Assembly (NCBI GenBank): GCA_946415665.1
Contig: CAMKTI010000109.1
Span: 1-5,843 of the forward strand
Source: an uncultured Clostridia bacterium
GTDB lineage: Bacteria > Bacillota > Clostridia > Lachnospirales > CAMVHY01
Direction of reading: 5' to 3'
DNA: 5,843 bases
Program-made: the position numbers and the translations under genes
Part shown: piece by piece, positions 1 through 5,448 of the stretch
Position numbering within the stretch: the stretch's first letter is position 1
Layout of the letters: the number at the start of each line of letters is the position of its first letter
Notes under the pieces: model-generated
What the model saw: only the letters and a program-made list of their open reading frames with translations
Told to the model about the DNA's origin: nothing
Databases searched by the model: none

Positions 1-139
1 TGAAACGTTTTAGAAAAGTTTTTATTCGCCACGGTAAACTTGGTTCTATTTTTATCTCTACCGTTTCTATCGTTTTTATTTTTGATTTGCTTTTTATGTG
101 AACGCTACCTAAATCAAATGTTTTTATTTTAAAAGCCAA
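1..139 (-). CDS. Possible 5' end of a hypothetical gene, cut by the window edge
   Basis: This is an open frame of at least 46 codons that leaves the window. It begins at a possible TTG start 10 bases after the dapB stop. The peptide starts (M)AFKIKTFDLGSVHIKS and is rich in lysine, isoleucine and glutamate; I do not recognise it. Support for coding comes from the strong preference for purines in codon position 1, the absence of stops, and the tight spacing behind dapB, which suggests continuation of the same operon. Against it: there is no ATG and no clear Shine-Dalgarno sequence before the TTG, and the frame is also open for several codons upstream, so the start is uncertain. The opposite strand here reads as hydrophobic residues, which is what the antisense of a lysine-rich gene gives. 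Confidence 0.35.
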   Translation of the reverse strand, partial: MAFKIKTFDLGSVHIKSKSKIKTIETVEIKIEPSLPWRIKTFLKRF

Positions 140-149
140 AATTTTAATT

Positions 150-902
150 TTAAGCAAGATTTTCTTTTAATATATCTTGCATCGAGTATGAGCCGGAGTT
201 TTTATTTAAAATAAATTCGCCGGCTTTTATTGCGCCTAAAGCAAAAATTTCTCTTGATTGAGCAACATGTTTTATTTCAATGGTCTCGTTTTGCCCTGCA
301 AAAATTATTTCGTGTTCGCCGGCGATATTTCCGCCACGTATCGAAACTATTCCTAAATCATTTTTATTTCTCAAATGATTTCGCTCATAATCCAAATTTA
401 AATTTTGCCTTACAGATTTTTTAATTATTTCTGCCAACAAAAGCGCCGTTCCACTTGGCGCATCCAATTTTTTATTATGATGTTTCTCAAGAATTTCTAT
501 ATCAAAACCAAAATCAAAAAGCATCTGTGAGAAATTTTTTAAAATCAAAGCGATTATATTTATTCCAAGTGACATATTCGCTGATTTAAAAATCGGAATT
601 TTTTTCGCAGCCTCAAAAATTAAATTTTCAGTCTTATTATTTAATCCTGTTGTACAAATTACGGCAGGAATTTTTTTTTCGACACAATAACAAACAAAAT
701 TGCTTGTCGCGTTAGCAACAGAAAAATCTATTAAAACATCGGCTTGTCCATCAAATTTATTTATGTCATCCAAAATTACAAAATCATGATTTTTTTTTTC
801 ATGTCTTGAAATTCCACAAACAATCTCATGTTTTTTTTGTTTTGCCAACTCAACTACAACTTTTCCCATTCTTCCTTCGCATCCAGCCAATATTATTTTC
901 AT
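150..902 (-). CDS. dapB: 4-hydroxy-tetrahydrodipicolinate reductase (DapB)
   Basis: DapB is the cytoplasmic NAD(P)H-dependent reductase that converts hydroxy-tetrahydrodipicolinate to tetrahydrodipicolinate, the second committed step from aspartate semialdehyde to diaminopimelate and lysine. The 250-residue protein is full length for the family. Visible motifs are the N-terminal Rossmann loop GCEGRMG (7-13), DFS (59-61), CTTG (83-86), SANMSLGIN (107-115) and the signature EKHHNKKLDAPSGTA (139-153). By alignment with the E. coli enzyme, H141 and K145 match the catalytic His159 and Lys163. The later block SIRGGNIAGEHEIIFAG (187-203) is also typical. The ATG start has AAGGAG about 8 bases upstream (911-916), lying inside the end of tadA, whose stop is 2 bases away, so the two are almost certainly co-transcribed and perhaps translationally coupled. 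No other diaminopimelate gene is visible, although the next frame downstream is unidentified. Runs of 9-10 A in the coding strand are in frame and do not break the gene. Confidence 0.97.
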   Translation of the reverse strand: MKIILAGCEGRMGKVVVELAKQKKHEIVCGISRHEKKNHDFVILDDINKFDGQADVLIDFSVANATSNFVCYCVEKKIPAVICTTGLNNKTENLIFEAAKKIPIFKSANMSLGINIIALILKNFSQMLFDFGFDIEILEKHHNKKLDAPSGTALLLAEIIKKSVRQNLNLDYERNHLRNKNDLGIVSIRGGNIAGEHEIIFAGQNETIEIKHVAQSREIFALGAIKAGEFILNKNSGSYSMQDILKENLA

Positions 903-904
903 AA

Positions 905-1372
905 TTAAATCTCCTTTTGTTCAATTTTTTTTGTCTTTCTTAACATCATAAAAAAATTTTTTAAAAGACATTCGCATTCATTTTGCATTAAACCCGAAAT
1001 TATCTCTACTTTGTGGTTAAATTTTTCTTGTTCAAACAAATTTATAACCGAACCAGCACACCCAAACTTATGATTATAACAACCAAAAATTATTTTTTTT
1101 ATACGCGCCTGTAAAATTGCTCCGGCACACATTGCACACGGTTCAAGCGTCGAATATAAAATACAATTTTCCAATCGCCAATCATTTATTTTTTTGCAAG
1201 CTTTATTAATCGCAATCATTTCGGCGTGATATAAAACATTATTTTTTTTATTTCTTTGATTATAACCTTGGGAAATAATTTTATTCTCGCGAACTACAAC
1301 GCATCCCACAGGAATTTCGTTTATTTTAAAAGCTTTTTTCGCGTTTTTTAAAGCCTGAGTCATATAAATCAT
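905..1372 (-). CDS. tadA: tRNA(Arg) adenosine-34 deaminase (TadA)
   Basis: TadA is a zinc-dependent deaminase that converts the wobble adenosine of tRNA-Arg(ACG) to inosine, so that one tRNA reads CGU, CGC and CGA. From the start chosen here the protein has 155 residues, usual for the family. Zinc and catalytic motifs are intact: HAE (His49, Glu51) and PCAMC (Cys79, Cys82). The blocks EIPVGCVVV, DWRLENCILYSTLEPC and GCAGSVINL match TadA rather than cytidine or guanine deaminases as I recall those families. I chose the ATG at 1372 because GGAG lies 7 bases before it and because MIYMTQALKNAKKAF begins where many TadA proteins begin. An ATG at 1405 in the same frame would add 11 residues, has no Shine-Dalgarno site and would overlap the upstream gene. 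It lies 22 bases after the regulator gene and 2 bases before dapB, consistent with an operon. Confidence 0.95.
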   Translation of the reverse strand: MIYMTQALKNAKKAFKINEIPVGCVVVRENKIISQGYNQRNKKNNVLYHAEMIAINKACKKINDWRLENCILYSTLEPCAMCAGAILQARIKKIIFGCYNHKFGCAGSVINLFEQEKFNHKVEIISGLMQNECECLLKNFFMMLRKTKKIEQKEI

Positions 1373-1379
1373 TTTTCTG

Positions 1380-1383
1380 CTCC
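1380..1383 (-). promoter_or_regulatory. Ribosome binding site that fixes the tadA start
   Basis: GGAG on the minus strand lies 7 bases before the ATG at 1372. No comparable site precedes the in-frame ATG at 1405, so this decides the shorter start. Confidence 0.7.
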
Positions 1384-1394
1384 AAAAATTTTTT

Positions 1395-2114
1395 TTACAT
1401 ACCATTGATAATAAGCATCATATTTAATTTTTTCCAAGTGTTCATGTCATGTTTAGCAAATAATAATTTTTCTTTAAGTTGATTTGTATCATCAAATTTT
1501 TCCAAGCTAACCAAACATTTATATGCACACGGCATTAAATCCGCGCTCGAAATTCCACTCAATAACCCATAAGTAAAATTTCTATATTCCAGTGGATTAA
1601 AAATATAAAGCAAATCCTCTTCCAGAAAATTGTATTGATTTACAAAAGAAAATCTTATTAGCATATCGCCATATATGACATTTCCTGTATAACAAACTTT
1701 ATTATTATTTGCTAAATCAATAAAAAAAGAGGCTTGATAATTATTATTTTTATTTTTTTCTCTGGCAACATTTATAATCCCAGTTTTTATTTTTTTTACC
1801 CGACCATCATAAAAATAAAAATATAATTTTTTTGCGTAATAAAAATGGCTTTTACCTGACATTTTAATTTCACCTAAATTACTATCCAGAATTTTTTTTT
1901 GCGGTTTAAAATCAATTAACTGTGCGCAATCAATATTAAGAGCGCTACTAATTTCATATAAAGTTTCTACATCTAAAATTATTTTTCCGTTTTCATATTT
2001 ACATAATGTTGCGCGACTTTTATTTATCATTCGCGCGAATTTATCAAGCGTTATTCCTTTTATTTTTCGGTACAAACGGATTTGTTTACCAATGTGTTTT
2101 GAAAACTCGTACAT
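1395..2114 (-). CDS. XRE-family helix-turn-helix regulator with an unrecognised C-terminal domain
   Basis: The protein has 239 residues. Residues about 8-66 (from HIGKQIRLYRKIKGITLDKFA to the LNID segment) form a Cro/C1-type helix-turn-helix; the recognition helix is around SRATLCKYENG (33-43). The rest, about 75-239, is rich in Tyr, Phe and Asn with alternating hydrophobic residues (YYAKKLYFYFYDGRVKKIKTG-like strands) and looks like a folded sensor or oligomerisation domain; I cannot assign it to a family. No membrane segment is evident. The ATG at 2114 is chosen because GGAGTGAT lies upstream and the HTH begins right after it. Upstream extension to a TTG at 2219 would add a non-HTH, AT-rich stretch overlapping the likely promoter. 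It is the first gene of the leftward cluster with tadA and dapB and stands head-to-head with two amino-acid transporter genes. Control of those genes and of itself is plausible but inferred from position. Confidence 0.85.
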   Translation of the reverse strand: MYEFSKHIGKQIRLYRKIKGITLDKFARMINKSRATLCKYENGKIILDVETLYEISSALNIDCAQLIDFKPQKKILDSNLGEIKMSGKSHFYYAKKLYFYFYDGRVKKIKTGIINVAREKNKNNNYQASFFIDLANNNKVCYTGNVIYGDMLIRFSFVNQYNFLEEDLLYIFNPLEYRNFTYGLLSGISSADLMPCAYKCLVSLEKFDDTNQLKEKLLFAKHDMNTWKKLNMMLIINGM

Positions 2115-2119
2115 AAAAT

Positions 2120-2128
2120 TATCACTCC
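2120..2128 (-). promoter_or_regulatory. Ribosome binding site that fixes the regulator start
   Basis: GGAGTGATA on the minus strand precedes the ATG at 2114, with GGAG 10 bases away. It resembles the extended anti-16S sequence GGAGGTGAT with one base missing. The alternative TTG start at 2219 lacks such a site. Confidence 0.65.
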
Positions 2129-2148
2129 AAAATAATTTGTAACTTAAA

Positions 2149-2176
2149 AATATAAATATATATCTGTTTTGGCCAA
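2149..2176 (-). promoter_or_regulatory. Candidate promoter of the regulator-tadA-dapB cluster
   Basis: Reading leftward, TTGGCC (2176-2171) and TATATT (2154-2149) are separated by 16 bases, giving a plausible sigma-A promoter about 35 bases before the regulator start codon. The -35 box lies in the 8-base palindrome TTGGCCAA (2169-2176), which could also bind a repressor. In such AT-rich DNA the -10 match is weak evidence. Confidence 0.4.
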
Positions 2177-2187
2177 TAAAAATTTTT

Positions 2188-2200
2188 TTTACTGAGTAAA
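2188..2200. promoter_or_regulatory. Palindrome TTTACTGAGTAAA, candidate operator
   Basis: This is a perfect inverted repeat with 6-base arms around one central base. It is 12 bases upstream of the candidate regulator -35 box and about 70 bases upstream of the first rightward -35 box. XRE dimers often bind such sites, so it is a candidate operator for the adjacent regulator. It could be chance; no second exact copy was seen in the window. Confidence 0.3.
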
Positions 2201-2226
2201 CTGAATCAAATTTTATCAAAACGAAA

Positions 2227-2296
2227 TTTTTTTTACAAAATATTTCTTCATACGAAATTAAAATAATTTGACAAATAAAATCGAAAAATATAGATT
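2227..2296 (+). repeat. Direct repeat copy 1 (promoter segment)
   Basis: It aligns without gaps to 2378-2447 at an offset of 151 bases, with 63 of 70 positions identical by hand count. It begins with a run of eight T and contains ATATTTCTTCA, AAATTAAAATAATTTGACA and AATAAAATCGAAA. The best-conserved block, 2255-2292, spans the -35 box and spacer and has a single mismatch. Confidence 0.9.
2268..2296 (+). promoter_or_regulatory. Rightward promoter P1
   Basis: A perfect TTGACA (2268-2273) is followed after 17 bases by TAGATT (2291-2296), four of six matches to TATAAT; TATAGA at 15 bases is an alternative. It would transcribe the 26-codon ORF and, with no terminator visible, the transporter operon too. 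Confidence 0.6.
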
Positions 2297-2331
2297 CAAT
2301 CCAATTAAAAAATAAGGAGTGATATTTTTAT

Positions 2332-2412
2332 ATGCAGGAGCAAAATAAAAAAACCGAGTTTAAACAACCAATTAAATTTTTTTTTATAAAATATTTCTTC
2401 AAGCAAAATTAA
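2332..2412 (+). pseudogene. 26-codon ORF, likely remnant of a third transporter gene or a leader ORF
   Basis: The ORF encodes MQEQNKKTEFKQP followed by IKFFFIKYFFKQN and ends at TAA. It has its own promoter (P1) and a good Shine-Dalgarno site, AAGGAGTGAT (2314-2323), 8 to 12 bases before the ATG depending on how much of it pairs. The first 11 codons align without gaps to the first 11 of the transporter gene at 2480, with 23 of 33 bases identical, including AATAAAAAA, CCG and TTT in register (MQEQNKKTEFK against MEKKNKKAGFS). From codon 16 on, the sequence is simply the second direct repeat read through. The simplest reading is that promoter, leader and start of a transporter paralogue remain while its body is gone, or that the promoter-start segment was duplicated. 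It could also be translated as a short leader peptide. I see no sign of independent function. Confidence 0.5.
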
Positions 2413-2447
2413 AATAATTTGACAAATAAAATCGAAAGATATAAACT
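2378..2447 (+). repeat. Direct repeat copy 2 (promoter segment)
   Basis: This is the second copy of the 70-base repeat at 2227-2296. Similarity continues more loosely through the leader (AAAAAT, an AAGG-type ribosome site, ATATTTTT) to the start codon of the transporter at 2480, with a net 3-base shift. Its first 35 bases also form the 3' part of the 26-codon ORF. Confidence 0.9.
2419..2447 (+). promoter_or_regulatory. Rightward promoter P2 of the transporter operon
   Basis: A perfect TTGACA (2419-2424) with TAAACT (2442-2447) at 17 bases; TATAAA (2440-2445) at 15 bases is an alternative -10. It is the nearest promoter to the transporter gene, whose start codon lies 32 bases after the -10 box. 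The ribosome site AAGGGGG is at 2462-2468. Confidence 0.65.
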
Positions 2448-2479
2448 TATTTTTAAAAATTAAGGGGGAAATATTTTTT

Positions 2480-3904
2480 ATGGAAAAAAAAAATAAAAAA
2501 GCCGGTTTTAGTAACCGACTTGGTTTTATATTAGCGACAGCAGGTAGTGCAGTTGGATTGGGAAATATTTGGCGATTTCCATATTTAGCCGCGAGAGATG
2601 GCGGAGGATTATTTTTATTAATTTATTTGTTGGTAAGTTTAACATTTGGATTTTCATTTTTAGTAACGGAATTAGCTTTGGGTCGACGAACTCAAAAGCA
2701 TTCTTTAGAATTGTTTGGCTCAATAAAACCAAGATGGAATTTTTTAGGCAAACTGACTTTTATTGTCCCGTTTCTTATTATGACTTATTACCCAATTATT
2801 GGAGGATGGGTGTTAAAATATTGTTTTTCTTTTTTGTCTGGACAAGGAAAAGCTACAGCAACGAATAATTTTTTTAGTAATTTTTTAAATTTACCCGGAG
2901 AATTAATTTTTTGGATGTTGGCTTATTTATTTTTGACATCAATAATAGTTTATTTTGGTGTCGAAAAAGGAATCGAAAAGTTTTCGAAGATTATAATGCC
3001 TGGCTTGGTCTTAATAATTATTGGCATTGCGATTTATTCTCTTGGTTTAAAATATACGGATATAAACGGTGAAACGCGTACGGCAACTCAAGGCTTAAAA
3101 ATTTATTTATTGCCCAATCTTAATGGAATGACATTGAATAAATTTTTAGAAATTGCTTTGGATGCAGTTTGTCAAGTATTTTATTCTTTAGGACTATCAA
3201 TGGGGATAATGTTGACTTATGGTGCTTACGCAAAAAAAGATACAAATATGGAAAGTGCAGTGCAACAAATAGATTTATTTGATGTAATTATATCTTTCTT
3301 GGTTGGGTCTATAATTGTTCCAGCAGTTTATGTTTTTTTGGGAAAAGATGCAATGTCACAAGGACCTGGTTTGTTATTTATTTCTTTGCCAAAAATTTTT
3401 AATACTATGGGATTAGCGGGACAAATTGTCGGAGCAATATTTTTTATTATGGTTGCATTTGCCGCTTTAACTTCAAGCATTTCTCTTTTGGAAGCAATTG
3501 TCGCAAGTAGCATAGAGTTATTTAAAGTATCAAGAAAAAGGTCTTGTGTGTTAAATAGTTTAATAATTGCGTTTTTGTCAATTTTTGTTTGCCTCGGGTT
3601 TAATTTATTTTATTTTGATTTTAAATTACCAAACGGTCAGGTTGGACAATTGCTCGATATTGTAGATTATTTGTGTGGAAATTTTTTAATGCCGTTAGTA
3701 GCATTTTTAACCTGTGTTTTTGTTGGCTGGATTGTAAAACCAAATTTTGTAATAGAAGAAATGGAATTTAATAATCATAAGTTTAAAAGCAAAAATATTT
3801 ATGCGTTTACGATTAAATATGTTGCGCCGATTATAATGCTAATTTTATTTATCGAATCGACTGGATTATTAAATTTAATTTATAGCTTGTTTATTAAAAA
3901 TTAG
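2480..3904 (+). CDS. Sodium-dependent amino-acid transporter, NSS (SLC6-like) family, first of a tandem pair
   Basis: This 474-residue inner-membrane protein belongs to the neurotransmitter:sodium symporter family, which imports amino acids with Na+. Eleven membrane segments are visible (roughly 13-37, 42-68, 88-118, 142-161, 171-190, 228-251, 265-288, 313-346, 356-380, 400-419, 441-466), like bacterial Tyt1 and MhsT rather than 12 as in LeuT. The unwound first segment carries the family signature GSAVGLGNIWRFPY (22-35). By alignment with LeuT, Na2 ligands map to G22, V25, A328, T331 and S332, and Na1 ligands to A24, N29 and S236; D268 opens segment 7. The pocket also has Y104, Y235, G238 and M241. 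GPGLLFISLP (295-304) is typical of bacterial members. The substrate is most likely a neutral or aromatic amino acid, but the sequence does not settle it. AAGGGGG precedes the ATG. Codons 2-5 hold a run of ten A. It is co-oriented with a paralogue 26 bases downstream. Confidence 0.95.
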   Translation: MEKKNKKAGFSNRLGFILATAGSAVGLGNIWRFPYLAARDGGGLFLLIYLLVSLTFGFSFLVTELALGRRTQKHSLELFGSIKPRWNFLGKLTFIVPFLIMTYYPIIGGWVLKYCFSFLSGQGKATATNNFFSNFLNLPGELIFWMLAYLFLTSIIVYFGVEKGIEKFSKIIMPGLVLIIIGIAIYSLGLKYTDINGETRTATQGLKIYLLPNLNGMTLNKFLEIALDAVCQVFYSLGLSMGIMLTYGAYAKKDTNMESAVQQIDLFDVIISFLVGSIIVPAVYVFLGKDAMSQGPGLLFISLPKIFNTMGLAGQIVGAIFFIMVAFAALTSSISLLEAIVASSIELFKVSRKRSCVLNSLIIAFLSIFVCLGFNLFYFDFKLPNGQVGQLLDIVDYLCGNFLMPLVAFLTCVFVGWIVKPNFVIEEMEFNNHKFKSKNIYAFTIKYVAPIIMLILFIESTGLLNLIYSLFIKN

Positions 3905-3915
3905 AGATAAACCAT

Positions 3916-3924
3916 GGAGATGAT
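3916..3924 (+). promoter_or_regulatory. Extended ribosome binding site of the second transporter
   Basis: GGAGATGAT differs at one base from GGAGGTGAT, the full anti-16S sequence, and ends 6 bases before the ATG at 3931. It lies in the 26-base gap between the two transporter genes, which contains no promoter or terminator, so the second gene depends on upstream transcription. Confidence 0.7.
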
Positions 3925-3930
3925 ATTTTT

Positions 3931-5352
3931 ATGGAACAAGAAAAATATAAAGGGGAAAGTGGTTTTAAAAGTAATTTAGGCTTTATTTTAGCGGCAGCAG
4001 GTAGCGCTGTTGGAGTCGGAAATATTTGGCGATTTCCTTATTTAGCTGCAAAAGATGGTGGCGGTTTATTTTTATTGATTTATTTGTTATTGGTCTTTAT
4101 TTTTGGATTTGTTTTACTTGCAAGTGATTTAGCTTTAGGTCGTAAAACCAAAAAACATGCTGTTGAAGTGTTTGGCTTTTTAAATAAAAAATGGAATTTT
4201 TTGGGCAAATTAACTATTTTGATACCGATTTTAATCATAACTTATTACCCAATTGTGGGAGGCTGGTTTTTAAAATATAGCTATGATTTTTTAACTGGAA
4301 ATGGAAATCAGACTATAAGTAGTAATTTTTTTACAAATTTTTTAAGCTCGCCTTATCAATCAATTTTTTGGACGCTAGTTTTTTTTATGATTACGGCTTG
4401 CATAACTTTTTTTGACGTCGAAAGCGGAGTCGAAAGATTTTCAAAAATAATTATGCCCGGATTATTAATGATAATTTTGGGAATTTTATTTTATTCGCTC
4501 GGGTTAAAATTTACGGATAAAAATAATATTACGCGAACGGCATGGGATGGCTTAAAAATTTATTTATTGCCTGATTTTAGTAATTTAAGTTTGAAACGCT
4601 TGTTAGAAATAACTTTAGATGCGATGAGCCAATTATTTTTTTCTTTAAGTGTTTCGATGGGAATCATGATAACCTATGGAGCGTATGTAAAAAAAGATAT
4701 TAATTTAAGCAAATCAATTCGGCAAATAGAATTATTTGATACAGGAGCAGCATTAATTTCAGGTGCAATTATTATTCCGGCAGTTTATGTTTTTTTAGGC
4801 AAAGATGCAATGTCACAGGGACCAAGTTTAATGTTTATATCGTTGCCAAAAATTTTTAATACGATGGGATTTGCAGGACAAATAATTGCTGTCTTATTTT
4901 TTTTAATGGTTGCGTTTGCAGCTTTAACGTCTTGTATTTCGATTACGGAAACTATTATTGCGAACTTTATGCGAATGTTTAAATGGTCACGAAAAAAAGC
5001 AAGCGTTATCTCAGGTATTTTTATAACGTTTGGTTTAGTAATCGTTTGTCTTGGATATAATTTATTTTATTTTGAATTAAAATTGCCCAATGGAAACACA
5101 GCGCAATTATTAGATTTGGTTGATTATGTAAGTAATAGTTTTTTGATGCCAATGATTTCGTTTTTGACTTGTATTTTTATTGGATGGGTAATTAAACCGG
5201 ATTTTGTAATAAAAGAAATGGAAGAATATAATAATAAGTTTAGGCAAAAGAAAGTTTATGCTTTTGTAATAAAATTTGTGGCACCGATTGTTATGTTGAT
5301 TTTATTTTTTGAATCAACGGGGTTTTTAAGCTATGTTTTTAAATTTATTTGA
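3931..5352 (+). CDS. Sodium-dependent amino-acid transporter, NSS (SLC6-like) family, second of a tandem pair
   Basis: This 473-residue membrane protein is a close paralogue of the preceding transporter; more than half of the residues match by eye, with 36 of 42 identical around the first membrane segment. It keeps the 11-segment layout. The signature GSAVGVGNIWRFPY is at 24-37; Na2-site residues map to G24, V27, A330, T333 and S334, and Na1-site residues to A26, N31 and S238; D270 opens segment 7. Against the first copy, pocket positions change: V29 for L27, F237 for Y235, S240 for G238, V241 for L239, I338 for L336. M243 takes the place of LeuT Phe259 in both. These changes suggest a different amino-acid preference, which is inference. 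Both copies have a serine (here S242) where LeuT has Gly258 in the unwound sixth segment. The gene ends with TGA and is followed by a strong terminator 33 bases on. Confidence 0.95.
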   Translation: MEQEKYKGESGFKSNLGFILAAAGSAVGVGNIWRFPYLAAKDGGGLFLLIYLLLVFIFGFVLLASDLALGRKTKKHAVEVFGFLNKKWNFLGKLTILIPILIITYYPIVGGWFLKYSYDFLTGNGNQTISSNFFTNFLSSPYQSIFWTLVFFMITACITFFDVESGVERFSKIIMPGLLMIILGILFYSLGLKFTDKNNITRTAWDGLKIYLLPDFSNLSLKRLLEITLDAMSQLFFSLSVSMGIMITYGAYVKKDINLSKSIRQIELFDTGAALISGAIIIPAVYVFLGKDAMSQGPSLMFISLPKIFNTMGFAGQIIAVLFFLMVAFAALTSCISITETIIANFMRMFKWSRKKASVISGIFITFGLVIVCLGYNLFYFELKLPNGNTAQLLDLVDYVSNSFLMPMISFLTCIFIGWVIKPDFVIKEMEEYNNKFRQKKVYAFVIKFVAPIVMLILFFESTGFLSYVFKFI

Positions 5353-5384
5353 TAATAAAATCATAAATAGAAATCGTAAAAAAT

Positions 5385-5420
5385 AAAAGCGTATCGCCAA
5401 AAAAACGGTACGCTTTTTTT
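5385..5420. terminator. Rho-independent terminator, probably bidirectional
   Basis: AAAAGCGTATCG (5385-5396) pairs with CGGTACGCTTTT (5406-5417), 12 pairs including one G-U, around a 9-base loop of CC and seven A. On the plus strand it ends in seven T (5414-5420) and closes the transporter operon. On the minus strand the A-rich left flank gives a U-tract, so it can also end the convergent gene whose stop is at 5449. Confidence 0.9.
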
Positions 5421-5448
5421 ACTAAAAATAAAAACCGACGTAAAAAAA

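Larger units (their letters stand above)
2115..2479. other. Divergent regulatory region between regulator and transporter operon
   Basis: This stretch of 365 bases has no full-length gene. It holds the leader and a candidate promoter of the regulator, a palindrome, two copies of a direct repeat each with a rightward promoter, and a 26-codon ORF. I see no riboswitch-like fold, tRNA or rho-independent terminator in it, so transcripts from the first rightward promoter should continue into the transporters. Confidence 0.8.

Noticed and set aside
3..101. Plus-strand 3' end of a gene ending at TGA 99-101
   Set aside because: The hydrophobic translation is what the antisense of the lysine-rich minus frame gives, and no terminator follows; kept only as a weak alternative.
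230..424. Plus-strand open frame opposite dapB
   Set aside because: It lies fully antisense to a well-supported enzyme gene and its translation resembles nothing.
660..799. Runs of nine and ten T inside dapB as phase-variation sites
   Set aside because: They encode lysine-rich stretches in frame, the gene is intact, and such runs are expected in DNA this AT-rich.
1373..1405. Longer tadA starting at the ATG at 1405
   Set aside because: It has no Shine-Dalgarno site, overlaps the regulator gene by 11 bases and adds residues unlike TadA; the ATG at 1372 has GGAG at 7 bases.
2115..2219. Extension of the regulator to a TTG at 2219
   Set aside because: The added 35 residues do not resemble an HTH lead-in, and they overlap the likely promoter; the ATG at 2114 has an extended ribosome site.
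2112..2334. Apparent inverted repeat (CATAAAATTATCACTCC against GGAGTGATATTTTTATATG) flanking the divergent region, like element ends
   Set aside because: Both ends are translation starts. GGAGTGAT is an extended anti-16S sequence and explains most of the match, so it is not evidence of a mobile element.
2351..2385. Terminator or attenuator before the nine-T run in the 26-codon ORF
   Set aside because: Only the 8-base palindrome GTTTAAAC is present, with no stable GC stem, so termination is unlikely.
2526..2732. Antisense open frame opposite the first transporter (also 3328-3513)
   Set aside because: It is a shadow of the transporter codons, with no ribosome site and no recognisable protein.
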